Shown in pieces: positions 1 through 6,132 of a DNA stretch of 36,363 nt. Numbering within the stretch: position 1 is the stretch's first letter; every line of letters begins with the position of its first letter. The DNA comes from a virus, in the IMG/VR virus record IMGVR_UViG_3300037069_003721, positions 1-36,363 of that record. One strand, 5' to 3'. The notes under the pieces were generated by a model. That model saw only the letters and a list, made by a program, of their open reading frames with translations. It had not been told where the DNA came from and did not search any database. A program made the position numbers and the translations under genes.

Positions 1-105
1 TTCGCGTGTGATGTTTTAGAAATGCTTGCGTCTAACTTAAGACGAATTGGTTACCTATGGCCGGTAGATCCTGAGCATCTTAGAGCATTGGAGGCAAAAA
101 ATTAA
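1..105 (+). CDS. 3' end of the immunity-candidate gene (partial, duplicate of 36238-36342)
   Basis: Base 1 begins a Phe codon in the same frame as the gene at 36025-36342, and the stop is TAA at 103-105. This is the same C-terminus seen a second time because the contig ends overlap, so it is not an extra gene copy. The full gene is described at 36025. Confidence 0.9.
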   Translation, partial: FACDVLEMLASNLRRIGYLWPVDPEHLRALEAKN

Positions 106-126
106 CCATATGTGGTTATGGTATTA
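1..126. repeat. Terminal direct repeat (circle junction)
   Basis: This stretch reappears at 36238-36363. The first 124 bases are identical, base 125 differs (T here, C at 36362) and base 126 matches. Reading on from 36363 into base 127 gives one continuous genome of about 36,237 bp. The repeat covers the end of the immunity-candidate gene. It is either an assembly overlap of a circular molecule or real terminal redundancy; the sequence alone does not separate these. Confidence 0.9.
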
Positions 127-225
127 ACGAAGCTTATAACTATGCAAAAGCACAATGATGATTAGGGTTAGATAAAGTTTACAGCCGAATAGGCCGATAA
201 GTTAATTAATAACGAAAGGATGATT

Positions 226-498
226 ATGAAACGTTTAATGAAGGTTTTTGAAGGAATTTCTGACAGCGCTATTAGTGAATATTTTGAGGAGAATACTAAG
301 GATTATAACGCTGTCGATAATTATGCTCTAAACGCTCTAGATATTAATCTAACCAAAGATGAAGCAATGTTTTTACTAAGTATGTTGCTGTTAGATAAGA
401 AAATAAACAATTCTAATGATCGTTTTCATTATATTGAGAAAAAGATAGATGAATATGAAGGAAATGATCCTGAAGAAAAAAACAATGAAAATGCATAA
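226..498 (+). CDS. Small acidic protein downstream of the toxin/immunity pair
   Basis: The protein is 90 aa and I do not recognise the family. ATG 226 is preferred over ATG 220 because GAAAGGA at 214-220 lies five bases before it. The chain is helical in character, with a hydrophobic middle stretch (EAMFLLSMLLLDKKI) and a charged tail rich in Glu, Asp, Lys and Asn. Across the circle junction it is the next plus-strand gene after the immunity candidate, about 120 bases downstream, with no terminator seen between them. It may therefore share that transcript. A second immunity or accessory protein is possible but not shown by any motif. Confidence 0.65.
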   Translation: MKRLMKVFEGISDSAISEYFEENTKDYNAVDNYALNALDINLTKDEAMFLLSMLLLDKKINNSNDRFHYIEKKIDEYEGNDPEEKNNENA

Positions 499-711
499 AC
501 CATAAGCCGAAAGTCTGCCATGTTCTATGAAGATTTTAATGGTGGGGTTCAAACGCGGGAGGTGATTTAGATATAGATATCTATGAACAAGGCGGCTTCC
601 AAACTTCTACAAAACATTCATGCTAACTAGCCCCTGACTCTACACATACAGTCTGGCAAGTGCATTGCCTTGACTATATTAAAGATAGTATCTAGGTCTA
701 TGAGGTAAGAA
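499..711. other. Gene-poor spacer after the toxin operon
   Basis: I see no convincing ORF here. The stretch holds a short dyad around 570-587 (GATAT/ATATC half sites) and a small hairpin-forming GGCAA/TTGCC pair near 656-674. No T-tract follows either, so neither is called a terminator. Confidence 0.4.
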
Positions 712-894
712 TCAAGAATTATTTGCTTTTTTTTCTTTCATATCCATTTCGCATCGTTGCCAATACGTTTTATGAAGGTCCAGTGCCATCCTTGCTATCC
801 TCTCTTGAGCTATCTTATTATCTTCGCCGTGAGCTAACCAGTTGTATAAGATCGATATGAAATGCTTCTCGCTAGTCCCTTTATCCAGTTCCAT
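712..894 (-). CDS. Hypothetical small protein
   Basis: A 60-aa protein of no family I recognise, mostly helical, with a basic C-terminal tail (KEKKANNS). A GTG at 897 directly precedes ATG 894. The GGGGG run at 903-907 gives eight bases to the ATG, so the ATG is preferred. It lies downstream of the replication initiator on the same strand, separated by about 165 bases that contain the 1018-1063 hairpin and a possible promoter of its own. Confidence 0.55.
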   Translation of the reverse strand: MELDKGTSEKHFISILYNWLAHGEDNKIAQERIARMALDLHKTYWQRCEMDMKEKKANNS

Positions 895-934
895 CACCTG
901 TTCCCCCTTTACAAAAATAAATAAGCTGGTATAT

Positions 935-966
935 GAAATTTAATTATGTTTATTAACCACTTATGA
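935..966 (-). promoter_or_regulatory. Possible sigma70-type promoter for the 712-894 gene
   Basis: Read on the minus strand, TTGTCA is followed about 15 bases later by CATAAT, a 5/6 match to TATAAT with a short spacer. It lies 40-70 bases upstream of the gene start. The match is moderate and unsupported by other evidence. Confidence 0.3.
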
Positions 967-1017
967 CAAGGACCCACAACGTCAGGTTAACTAAACATAG
1001 GATCTACTTTAATTGGG

Positions 1018-1063
1018 AGCCAAGGGGGTTTCGTCAAATTTTCCTCCTTGGCTTTCATTTTTT
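1018..1063 (+). terminator. Rho-independent terminator facing plus-strand transcripts
   Basis: A ten-base stem GCCAAGGGGG/CCTCCTTGGC (one G-U pair) closes a 14-base loop and is followed by TTTCATTTTTT on the plus strand. The minus strand has no T-tract after the stem. It is placed to stop plus-strand transcripts from the toxin/immunity operon before they run antisense into the replication initiator, whose stop codon is at 1062-1064. Confidence 0.75.
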
Positions 1064-1997
1064 ACATAACCTTATCCCAAAGCTCGTTATATACCCTCGT
1101 CGCTTTATCTTGATTGCCAAAGAATGTTATATTCTTCTTATCATTCAACAATGAGCTAATAGCTATATTTCTCTCGCCATAATTATAGAAGGCGCTTTTA
1201 GCCCGCCCTATGATTTCTTTTGCCATAGGCAACACATACTCGTTCAGTTCGAATAAACGCATGGGCGATGTGGTTGTGCTTCTTAAAATGGTATTTGCGT
1301 ATAGGATCTCAATCCCTTCCAATAACTCCTCTTTGGTTTTATTTGATTCTTTGTATTTCTCAATGAAGCGTTCTATGTGGTTTACGTTAAGTATAAACCT
1401 TTTCTTATATGCCTCCAGGATCTCATTAGCCTCAATGAATTTTAAATCCGCTAAAACTACTCCTTGATCCCGGTCTTCTTTTAGTAGTTCTTCTTTTAAG
1501 AATTCTTCTTTTACAATAGATGAGGGAATTGCCCCAATTTGGTCCGTGGACCATTTTCGTGACTTCGAATCTGGTCCGTTATCCACTTTCAATTTGGTCC
1601 GTGGACCATTTTCGTTATCTTTTTTCTTATCTCTGCGTTCTTTGGGATATAGTTTTGAAGCCTCTTCGGCGGTCTTTATAGCGATATTCATATGTGTGAT
1701 GACTAATGTTTGTTTACCCCTTTCCTCAAAGGTAATGAGCCCCATTTCGACCAGAATTGCGATATATCGTTTAATTGTTCTGTGATTTTTGTTGGTCATC
1801 TTGGTGAGGTTGGTCATGTTGGTGATGAACTCACCCTCTTTGGCGGCTTGGCTCTTTCTCTTGCTATGAACTATGAAGTCACCCCAACATACTTCGGCGA
1901 GAATCATACTATAGAAACCTAATAGATCAGTGTGGCCGACAAATTTTGCATAGATATCTTTATATAACGGTCTTGCGGATGGTCTTTTGTCACTCAT
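1062..1997 (-). CDS. Replication initiator, winged-helix, O-like
   Basis: This 311-aa protein probably binds the origin and starts replication. Residues about 20-105 read as a winged-helix DNA-binding domain: helices around FYSMILAEVCWGDF, a recognition-type helix at MTNKNHRTIKRYIAILVEMGLI, and a wing at TFEERGKQTLVITH. A charged linker (about 115-180) is encoded by the iterons and by the repeat giving KEEFL-KEELL-KED. The C-terminal half is helical and may contact a host helicase or loader; I infer this only from the lambda O layout. No polymerase or helicase is encoded, so host replication proteins must be recruited. A strong promoter with a palindrome in its spacer lies upstream at 2068-2095. 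A plasmid-type Rep is an alternative reading. Confidence 0.75.
   Translation of the reverse strand: MSDKRPSARPLYKDIYAKFVGHTDLLGFYSMILAEVCWGDFIVHSKRKSQAAKEGEFITNMTNLTKMTNKNHRTIKRYIAILVEMGLITFEERGKQTLVITHMNIAIKTAEEASKLYPKERRDKKKDNENGPRTKLKVDNGPDSKSRKWSTDQIGAIPSSIVKEEFLKEELLKEDRDQGVVLADLKFIEANEILEAYKKRFILNVNHIERFIEKYKESNKTKEELLEGIEILYANTILRSTTTSPMRLFELNEYVLPMAKEIIGRAKSAFYNYGERNIAISSLLNDKKNITFFGNQDKATRVYNELWDKVM
1474..1513. repeat. AT-rich direct repeats next to the iterons (candidate unwinding element)
   Basis: TCTTCTTTTA occurs three times at an exact 15-base period (1474-1483, 1489-1498, 1504-1513), with a strong purine/pyrimidine strand bias. It lies 22 bases from the first iteron, inside the initiator gene. 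In lambda an AT-rich, strand-biased block beside the iterons is the unwinding site. Confidence 0.6.
1535..1615. repeat. Origin iterons inside the initiator gene
   Basis: Two identical 26-base copies lie at 1535-1560 and 1590-1615, each centred on the dyad TGGTCC-GT-GGACCA. A degenerate third copy at about 1567-1590 keeps TGGTCCGT and CCA. Together with the AT-rich repeats at 1474-1513 this matches the arrangement of oriLambda within gene O: iterons with internal dyads, then an AT-rich block. The copies are spaced unevenly (32 and 23 bases between matching points). Confidence 0.65.
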
Positions 1998-2067
1998 TTT
2001 TCATGATCTCTTTCTTAGAGCCATGAGGAAATAATCATTTTTTGCTTGTATATTTGGATTGCAGTGA

Positions 2068-2095
2068 ATTATATAGTCTGTACGTAGACAAGCAA
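2068..2095 (-). promoter_or_regulatory. Promoter with operator-like palindrome for the replication initiator
   Basis: On the minus strand a -35 TTGCTT (2090-2095) and a perfect -10 TATAAT (2068-2073) are 16 bases apart. The spacer contains the near-palindrome GTCTACGTACAGAC (2076-2089). A repressor bound there would block polymerase. It is about 70 bases upstream of the initiator start. Which protein binds is unknown; the small basic protein at 2328 is a candidate by position only. Confidence 0.6.
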
Positions 2096-2154
2096 CATAA
2101 TGACGACATTTAACTCATGATTCATGTGTTGGTTTGCATTCTTGGAAGATGGAT

Positions 2155-2181
2155 CCCTGATGTTAACGCATCGGGGTTTTT
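2155..2181 (+). terminator. Rho-independent terminator in the divergent control region
   Basis: CCCTGATG (2155-2162) pairs with CATCGGGG (2169-2176) around a six-base loop, followed by TTTTTCATTTT. It lies on the plus strand between the initiator promoter and the early operon, with no plus-strand gene before it. This suggests a short terminated transcript or an early leader. Confidence 0.65.
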
Positions 2182-2327
2182 CATTTTCACCTTCATAATC
2201 TCACACTCATACATCCTATTTATTACTTAGTAAAATCCAATGTTTACGGCGATCTACGCCTAGGCTTTAATCTTCTATTGCTTTCTCTATAAAAATGCAA
2301 TAGAAATCGTATATACGAGGTGTAGAC
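2182..2327 (+). promoter_or_regulatory. Control region of the early operon, with dyads
   Basis: Gene-free stretch upstream of the first early gene. It contains a perfect 9-base inverted repeat TTCTATTGC/GCAATAGAA (2273-2281 and 2297-2305) flanking an AT-rich centre, then the palindrome CGTATATACG (2308-2317). The AGGTG ribosome-binding site lies at 2319-2323. TTGCTT at 2278-2283 could be a -35, but no good -10 follows at normal spacing. The dyads are plausible repressor sites. Confidence 0.45.
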
Positions 2328-2495
2328 ATGAAGCTTTCACATATGTATCCAGTAAGAATAGATCCAAAATTAAGAGATAAGGCGATTAAAGCGGCTAAAA
2401 ATAATGGCACGAATCTTGCCTGCCTTTTTAGGGAATTTTTAGTCGGCTATATAGAAAAGAATGTTAAAGAAGACGAAAAGAAGAAAAAGAAATGA
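2328..2495 (+). CDS. Small basic protein, possible ribbon-helix-helix regulator
   Basis: A 55-aa protein. The N-terminus MYPVRIDPKLRDKAIKAAK can be read as a beta strand followed by a helix, then NNGTNLACLFREFLVGYIEK as a second helix. This is the size and order of Arc/CopG-type ribbon-helix-helix proteins. The C-terminus is a lysine run. It is the first gene of the early operon, directly downstream of two dyads, which fits a self-regulating repressor. Its TGA at 2493 overlaps the next ATG at 2492. Family membership is my inference from pattern, not from a match. Confidence 0.6.
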   Translation: MKLSHMYPVRIDPKLRDKAIKAAKNNGTNLACLFREFLVGYIEKNVKEDEKKKKK

Positions 2496-2698
2496 AAGTC
2501 TTTAAAGATAAAGTTAGATGGAATTTTAACCTCGAAACCTTCGGTTATGGCCGAAATGTCAAAGAGGCTCTATATAGCGCATTGCGTGAGCTTGAATCAC
2601 AGATCGATGATGCTTCTCATGATAAGGCTGAGCTTGAAGCAATTGAATTAAACGAGGTAGTCTCAATAGATGAAGATGATATCGAGGACAATTTATAA
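2492..2698 (+). CDS. Hypothetical early protein with acidic tail
   Basis: A 68-aa protein of unrecognised family. The N-terminal third (KVRWNFNLETFGYGRNVKEALYSALREL) looks like a short beta strand followed by a helix, and the last 25 residues are strongly acidic (SIDEDDIEDNL). It overlaps both neighbours by a start/stop overlap (ATGA at 2492, TAATG at 2696-2700), so it is translationally coupled in the early operon. Confidence 0.65.
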   Translation: MKVFKDKVRWNFNLETFGYGRNVKEALYSALRELESQIDDASHDKAELEAIELNEVVSIDEDDIEDNL

Positions 2699-2868
2699 TG
2701 CCTTTTAAAATAATATTAACATTCATGATATTTATGCTGCTTGGATTCTTATTAATCTGTCTTGAAAATAGAAGCGTTAGATTCCAACAAGTGGCTTCTT
2801 TTATTTTATGGGTGTCTATATTTGGAGGTTTGGCGTCCATGTTATATTTTCTATGGACCACGCCATGA
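2698..2868 (+). CDS. Small membrane protein, two transmembrane segments
   Basis: A 56-aa protein beginning with an ATG that overlaps the previous stop (TAATG). Two hydrophobic segments, about residues 4-21 (KIILTFMIFMLLGFLLIC) and 33-52 (ASFILWVSIFGGLASMLYFL), flank a short polar link with NRS. The stop TGA at 2866 overlaps the next start. The function is unknown; a membrane-acting early protein such as an exclusion or host-takeover factor is possible. Confidence 0.6.
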   Translation: MPFKIILTFMIFMLLGFLLICLENRSVRFQQVASFILWVSIFGGLASMLYFLWTTP

Positions 2869-3161
2869 AGTTAGGTGAGATAAAGAAGCTATGCAATGAG
2901 GCAACGCCTGGACCTTGGAAAATATTTTTAGCATATGAAGAAGATGAACGGGCTTACTTAGATGGACCTCAAGAATATACTGAGAATAGATTTCATATTA
3001 ATGATGCTAAATTCATAGCAGCAGCTAGAGAGTTAATACCTAAGCTGCTTAATGTCGCAAAAGCGGCTAAAATCGTTAATGATGCAATGATCCGTGAAAA
3101 ACAATATATTTACGGTGCAGAAATACTTGATGAAGCTTTGGAAGAACTGGAGAAAGAATGA
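2865..3161 (+). CDS. Hypothetical early protein
   Basis: A 98-aa protein of no family I can name. ATG 2865 overlaps the upstream TGA as ATGA and is preferred over in-frame starts further upstream, which would overlap the membrane protein by about 60 bases. The N-terminus MKLGEIKKLCNEATPGPWK and the FIAAARELIPKLLNVAK stretch resemble short phage proteins often annotated as hypothetical ('EATPGPW' type). The ribosome site for the next gene (GGAG) lies in its last codons. Confidence 0.7.
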   Translation: MKLGEIKKLCNEATPGPWKIFLAYEEDERAYLDGPQEYTENRFHINDAKFIAAARELIPKLLNVAKAAKIVNDAMIREKQYIYGAEILDEALEELEKE

Positions 3162-3904
3162 GAACATCCGAGCTAATTGATCAATTAGCTGCAGCTTTAG
3201 CAGCTGCACAAGGTGAAATGTCAATCGCGAAAAAAGAAGGTAAAAGTCATTTCGGTAAATATGCTACTTTAGAGAATGTATGGGAAGCTATTCGTAGTCC
3301 ATTATCTAAAAATGGTCTTGCTATTGTTCAAACGCCGTGTTTTGAGGAAGGCCGTGTACATCTTATTTCTCGAATTATGCATAAAAGTGGGCAATGGATA
3401 GAAAGCGAATTAAGTATAAAACCCAATAGGGACGACACTCATTCTATTGGCTCTGCAATTTCATATTTACGCCGCTATTCATTAAACCCATTAGTAGGTA
3501 GCGTGGACGGTGAAGGTGAAGATGATGGCAATGCTGCTATGGGGAAAAATAAAGATACTGGTGAAGAAGAACAAGCCCCTCCTAGCGTTCAGAAATTTTC
3601 TCTAGATGGATCAAAGAAGCCAAAGATAGTTGCCCCAAAACCTAGGGTTATTGCTATAGAATCTGAAAAAACTGAAGTTTTTTCTAATACCACTAACCAA
3701 CTTGAAAAATTAGAACCATACATACAATTTGATAATAATGAAGATAAAGTATCCTTTATAGACCTCCTTAAAGGCAAGCCGTTTACAAAAGAAGTGATTA
3801 AAGATGTTTATAATCAGGTAAAATCAAAACCATCTATAAAAGAGCTTCCTAAGGATGATATAAATCATGAATCGGATGATGATCTATTGGAGAAGACGTT
3901 CTAG
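3158..3904 (+). CDS. erf: ERF-family single-strand annealing recombinase
   Basis: A 248-aa protein. Residues 1-130 carry the ERF family pattern: an N-terminal helix LIDQLAAALAAAQGEM, then GKYATLENVWEAIRSPLSKNGLAIVQ and the conserved SIGSAISYLRRYSLNPLVG block. The C-terminal 110 residues are a charged, poorly conserved tail. ERF proteins anneal complementary single strands and help circularise or recombine phage DNA. The start overlaps the previous stop and GGAG lies five bases before it. The RuvC-like resolvase in the same operon would act after annealing. Confidence 0.88.
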   Translation: MRTSELIDQLAAALAAAQGEMSIAKKEGKSHFGKYATLENVWEAIRSPLSKNGLAIVQTPCFEEGRVHLISRIMHKSGQWIESELSIKPNRDDTHSIGSAISYLRRYSLNPLVGSVDGEGEDDGNAAMGKNKDTGEEEQAPPSVQKFSLDGSKKPKIVAPKPRVIAIESEKTEVFSNTTNQLEKLEPYIQFDNNEDKVSFIDLLKGKPFTKEVIKDVYNQVKSKPSIKELPKDDINHESDDDLLEKTF

Positions 3905-4216
3905 ATGAATTGCCCCAACTGCGAAATACCTTTAATAAATATTGGGAATTTACAGCACTGTAAAACTTGTGGTTTTAATTTCTTTGAAAATCAAAAGGAG
4001 ATAAATGAAATTTATTGTTGGTTGAGTGTTGATTCTCAAGGACGCGAAGGCATGATAGCATTTGATATAAATGGCACTCATATGGTTGCTTTACACTCAG
4101 ATAAAGCATTTGCTCTTAAACTTAAACCAAAAGTAGAAAATGCTGCGTTGCACACTGGAATGAAAATGCGTTTAGCTAAATTCATCAAAACAGGTATTGA
4201 AGAGGAAATAGGGTGA
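3905..4216 (+). CDS. Zinc-ribbon phage protein of unknown function
   Basis: A 103-aa protein starting directly after the ERF stop codon (TAG ATG). The N-terminus has two CxxC pairs (CPNC at residues 3-6 and CKTC at 19-22), forming a four-cysteine zinc ribbon. The rest (IYCWLSVDSQGREGMIA...) looks like a compact alpha/beta domain of the kind found in phage hypothetical proteins next to recombination genes. A role in DNA handling fits the neighbourhood but is not shown. Confidence 0.7.
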   Translation: MNCPNCEIPLINIGNLQHCKTCGFNFFENQKEINEIYCWLSVDSQGREGMIAFDINGTHMVALHSDKAFALKLKPKVENAALHTGMKMRLAKFIKTGIEEEIG

Positions 4217-4275
4217 TTGAATATCACGGCGATAGAGAAAGAATGGGATTAGATCTATTAGAGAAGAGATTTTAA
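4213..4275 (+). other. Mini-ORF resembling fused ends of neighbouring genes
   Basis: A 20-codon GTG-started frame linked to both neighbours by start/stop overlaps. Its first codons (IEYHG) repeat the start of the resolvase at 4691, and its last codons (LDLLEKRF) repeat the end of the ERF gene (DDLLEKTF, 3881-3904) at base level. It may be a remnant of local duplication, or a coupling leader. Confidence 0.35.
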
Positions 4276-4694
4276 TGGATGCAGATAACGGAAAATTAAT
4301 AAAACTGTTACAAATCATTTTTGGTGAAGAAGGCCAGGAAATACGTAAAGGAAGCCGTCTTCTTGCTTCTCTTTATGACTCTGTTTTTGAAACAGATAAA
4401 TGGAGAATGAAACTACCTTATCTTTCCTTCCCACCAGATTGGGAGATTAGAATTATCCCGCCATCTGTATCTGCTATTATACGTTTCCATGTACGAAAGA
4501 AAGAAACTCTTAAAGATGATTGGATATCAATATATTTTGACGGCTACAATAACTTGGGGTTTGCCACAGGTCCATATTGGGAGATATATCCTAATAATGA
4601 AGGTGATAATCAAAGATTTCTTTTAGGCGAAGAAAAAGAAATGATTGAAGCAATACAAGAAGCACTAGACGGAGTTGGAAAAAGCAAGGAATGA
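4275..4694 (+). CDS. Hypothetical early protein
   Basis: A 139-aa protein I do not recognise. The middle is rich in aromatic and beta-forming residues (WRMKLPYLSFPPDWEIRIIPPSVSAIIRFHVRKK, then WISIYFDGYNNLGFATGPYWEIYP), suggesting a small beta sandwich. The C-terminus is a helix (EEKEMIEAIQEALDGV). It sits between the zinc-ribbon protein and the resolvase, overlapping the resolvase start by ATGA. Confidence 0.7.
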   Translation: MDADNGKLIKLLQIIFGEEGQEIRKGSRLLASLYDSVFETDKWRMKLPYLSFPPDWEIRIIPPSVSAIIRFHVRKKETLKDDWISIYFDGYNNLGFATGPYWEIYPNNEGDNQRFLLGEEKEMIEAIQEALDGVGKSKE

Positions 4695-5176
4695 TAGAAT
4701 ATCACGGCGGTATTGATCCTGGGAAAAAAGGCGGCCTTTCACTAGTTTCACATAAAGACCTTTATACAATTCCTTTGCCTGAAGTGAGAGAGTTAAGAGA
4801 TATTCTTGAAAACTGGGAAGACCAGTTTGGATCTATAAAACATTTTTACATTGAGAAAGCACAAGCGTTTAGTAGGGACGGGAAAGCAGGACTTTTCACT
4901 TATGCCTATGATGCTGGAAAACTCGAAGCTCTCATGATTTGCATGCGTATTCCTTATACATTAATCACACCTAGGGAGTGGCAAAAAGAAATGTTTAAAG
5001 GGACTAAACAACCAAAAGTAGACAAGAATAAAGACACTAAGAAAAGAGCTTTAGAAGTTGTCCAAAGGCTTTACCCAAAGCAATCATTTCTACCCACTAT
5101 AAGAAGCAAAAACCCTCATGACGGAATGATAGATTCCACCTTAATAGCAACCCTTTGTAGACGGCAGATGTTATGA
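4691..5176 (+). CDS. RuvC-like Holliday junction resolvase
   Basis: A 161-aa protein with an RNase H-like fold signature. The first acidic residue is in GGIDPGKKGGLSL (Asp 9), the second in FYIEKAQAF (Glu about 58), and the last pair is in HDGMIDSTLIATL near residues 143-150. This is the D-E-D order of phage RuvC-type resolvases, and the length fits. It would cut branched DNA made by replication and ERF annealing before packaging. It overlaps both neighbours by ATGA, so it belongs to the early operon. Confidence 0.85.
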   Translation: MIEYHGGIDPGKKGGLSLVSHKDLYTIPLPEVRELRDILENWEDQFGSIKHFYIEKAQAFSRDGKAGLFTYAYDAGKLEALMICMRIPYTLITPREWQKEMFKGTKQPKVDKNKDTKKRALEVVQRLYPKQSFLPTIRSKNPHDGMIDSTLIATLCRRQML

Positions 5177-5352
5177 ACGAAAGACATGAGACAGACTTTG
5201 CATGGCATTTAGGAATGCTTAGGGCATTGCTTAGAAAAGATGATATTCAGAAGCTTTTAACGGATAGTGAGATAACCGAATCGGAATATCAAATGCTAAA
5301 TCGTCTTTTAAGTGATGTTAGCGAAAAAGTTTTTTTTAAAGGTAGACAATGA
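5173..5352 (+). CDS. Hypothetical small early protein
   Basis: A 59-aa helical protein (FAWHLGMLRALLRKDDIQKLLTDSEITESEYQMLNRLL) of no known family. It is joined to the resolvase and to the membrane protein downstream by ATGA overlaps, so it is a real operon member despite its size. Confidence 0.6.
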   Translation: MNERHETDFAWHLGMLRALLRKDDIQKLLTDSEITESEYQMLNRLLSDVSEKVFFKGRQ

Positions 5353-5546
5353 TTTTATCATTCCTACTACTCTGGCTATATACCGGCGTGGTTATCTCAA
5401 TTTCGGTTCTGATTATCTTCTATGACATGATTAAAAAAGAGCTAGAAGGTGATTTTATAGCCAAGCTCACCTTTGTCATGTGCCTAACCTTTGGTATAGT
5501 TTGCTGGCCTATTTGCCTCTATCTCTTCATAAGAGAAAATTTTTAA
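5349..5546 (+). CDS. Small membrane protein, two transmembrane segments
   Basis: A 65-aa protein with hydrophobic segments at about residues 2-25 (ILSFLLLWLYTGVVISISVL) and 39-60 (LTFVMCLTFGIVCWPICLYLF), separated by a charged loop (YDMIKKELEGDF). AAAGG lies six bases before the ATG. It ends the early operon and precedes the secreted nuclease by 70 bases. It could be a holin-like or exclusion protein, or a protein paired with the nuclease; nothing in the sequence decides. Confidence 0.6.
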   Translation: MILSFLLLWLYTGVVISISVLIIFYDMIKKELEGDFIAKLTFVMCLTFGIVCWPICLYLFIRENF

Positions 5547-5580
5547 GCCCGTCTAATATCTACTAGCTTTGAGACAGTAA

Positions 5581-5621
5581 CTCATACATCATAAGTAAAC
5601 CCTCAGGGAGTGATGTATGAG
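5581..5621 (+). promoter_or_regulatory. Hairpin that hides the start codon of the secreted nuclease
   Basis: CTCATACATCA (5581-5591) is perfectly complementary to TGATGTATGAG (5611-5621), which contains the ATG at 5617. The 19-base loop holds the ribosome site CAGGGAG. An 11-bp perfect stem at the start codon is expected to repress translation unless it is opened by a factor, temperature or a ribosome upstream. Confidence 0.65.
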
Positions 5622-6132
5622 AGCCTTGTCATTTTCTCTTATCCTTCTTTGGCCGCTTCTATCATTCGCCGATAGAGGACAACTCTGCGAAGATAAAGCC
5701 TATGAATTCTATCTAGAACACTATAACAGCAAGTATAAAATCCACAGAAATATTGAATACTCAAAGCAAGTAAAGCCAGGCAAACCAAAGCCCAGTTCTA
5801 TCCTTGGTGAGATAGATATTTTAGTGCTTAATAAGCATGGTGAGCTTGTAGAAATATGCGAAGTAAAAGCTTCAATCAATGCGACAAAGCGGGCTAAAAA
5901 GCAGTTAGAGAAGTTTAAGAAAAATTGCATCTATGGAAAGTGCTCTTTCTGGAATAAAAAAGAACTCCTTGATTTTGATATGCCTTCGAATAAAGACAGA
6001 ATCATCTATACAATAAAGACTTTCGAGGATTTTATTGATATAGACGAAATTGAGTCTGAAAGTGAGGATAGTAGCGATGATACTTCTGATTATGATATTT
6101 TTAATATTAGTTTTGATTTCGATATTTTTTAA
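5617..6132 (+). CDS. Secreted PD-(D/E)XK nuclease candidate
   Basis: A 171-aa protein. Residues 1-18 form a Sec signal peptide (MRALSFSLILLWPLLSFA, then DR), so the product should leave the cytoplasm. The core has the PD-(D/E)XK order: GEID (Asp 67), about 15 residues, then CEVKAS (Glu 82, Lys 84), followed by a Lys-rich helix with KKQLEKF. The last 30 residues are acidic and Ser/Asp rich (ESESEDSSDDTSD). Phage resolvases and exonucleases of this fold are normally cytosolic, so export suggests a toxin or a nuclease acting outside the cell. No immunity gene is obvious; the upstream small membrane protein is the only near partner. The 3' end overlaps the convergent transglycosylase gene by 26 bases. 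Confidence 0.65.
   Translation: MRALSFSLILLWPLLSFADRGQLCEDKAYEFYLEHYNSKYKIHRNIEYSKQVKPGKPKPSSILGEIDILVLNKHGELVEICEVKASINATKRAKKQLEKFKKNCIYGKCSFWNKKELLDFDMPSNKDRIIYTIKTFEDFIDIDEIESESEDSSDDTSDYDIFNISFDFDIF

Noticed and set aside
538-562. tRNA-like T-arm (GGTTCAAAC)
   Set aside because: The flanking bases do not form the five-base T stem, and no acceptor stem or CCA end lies at the right distance.
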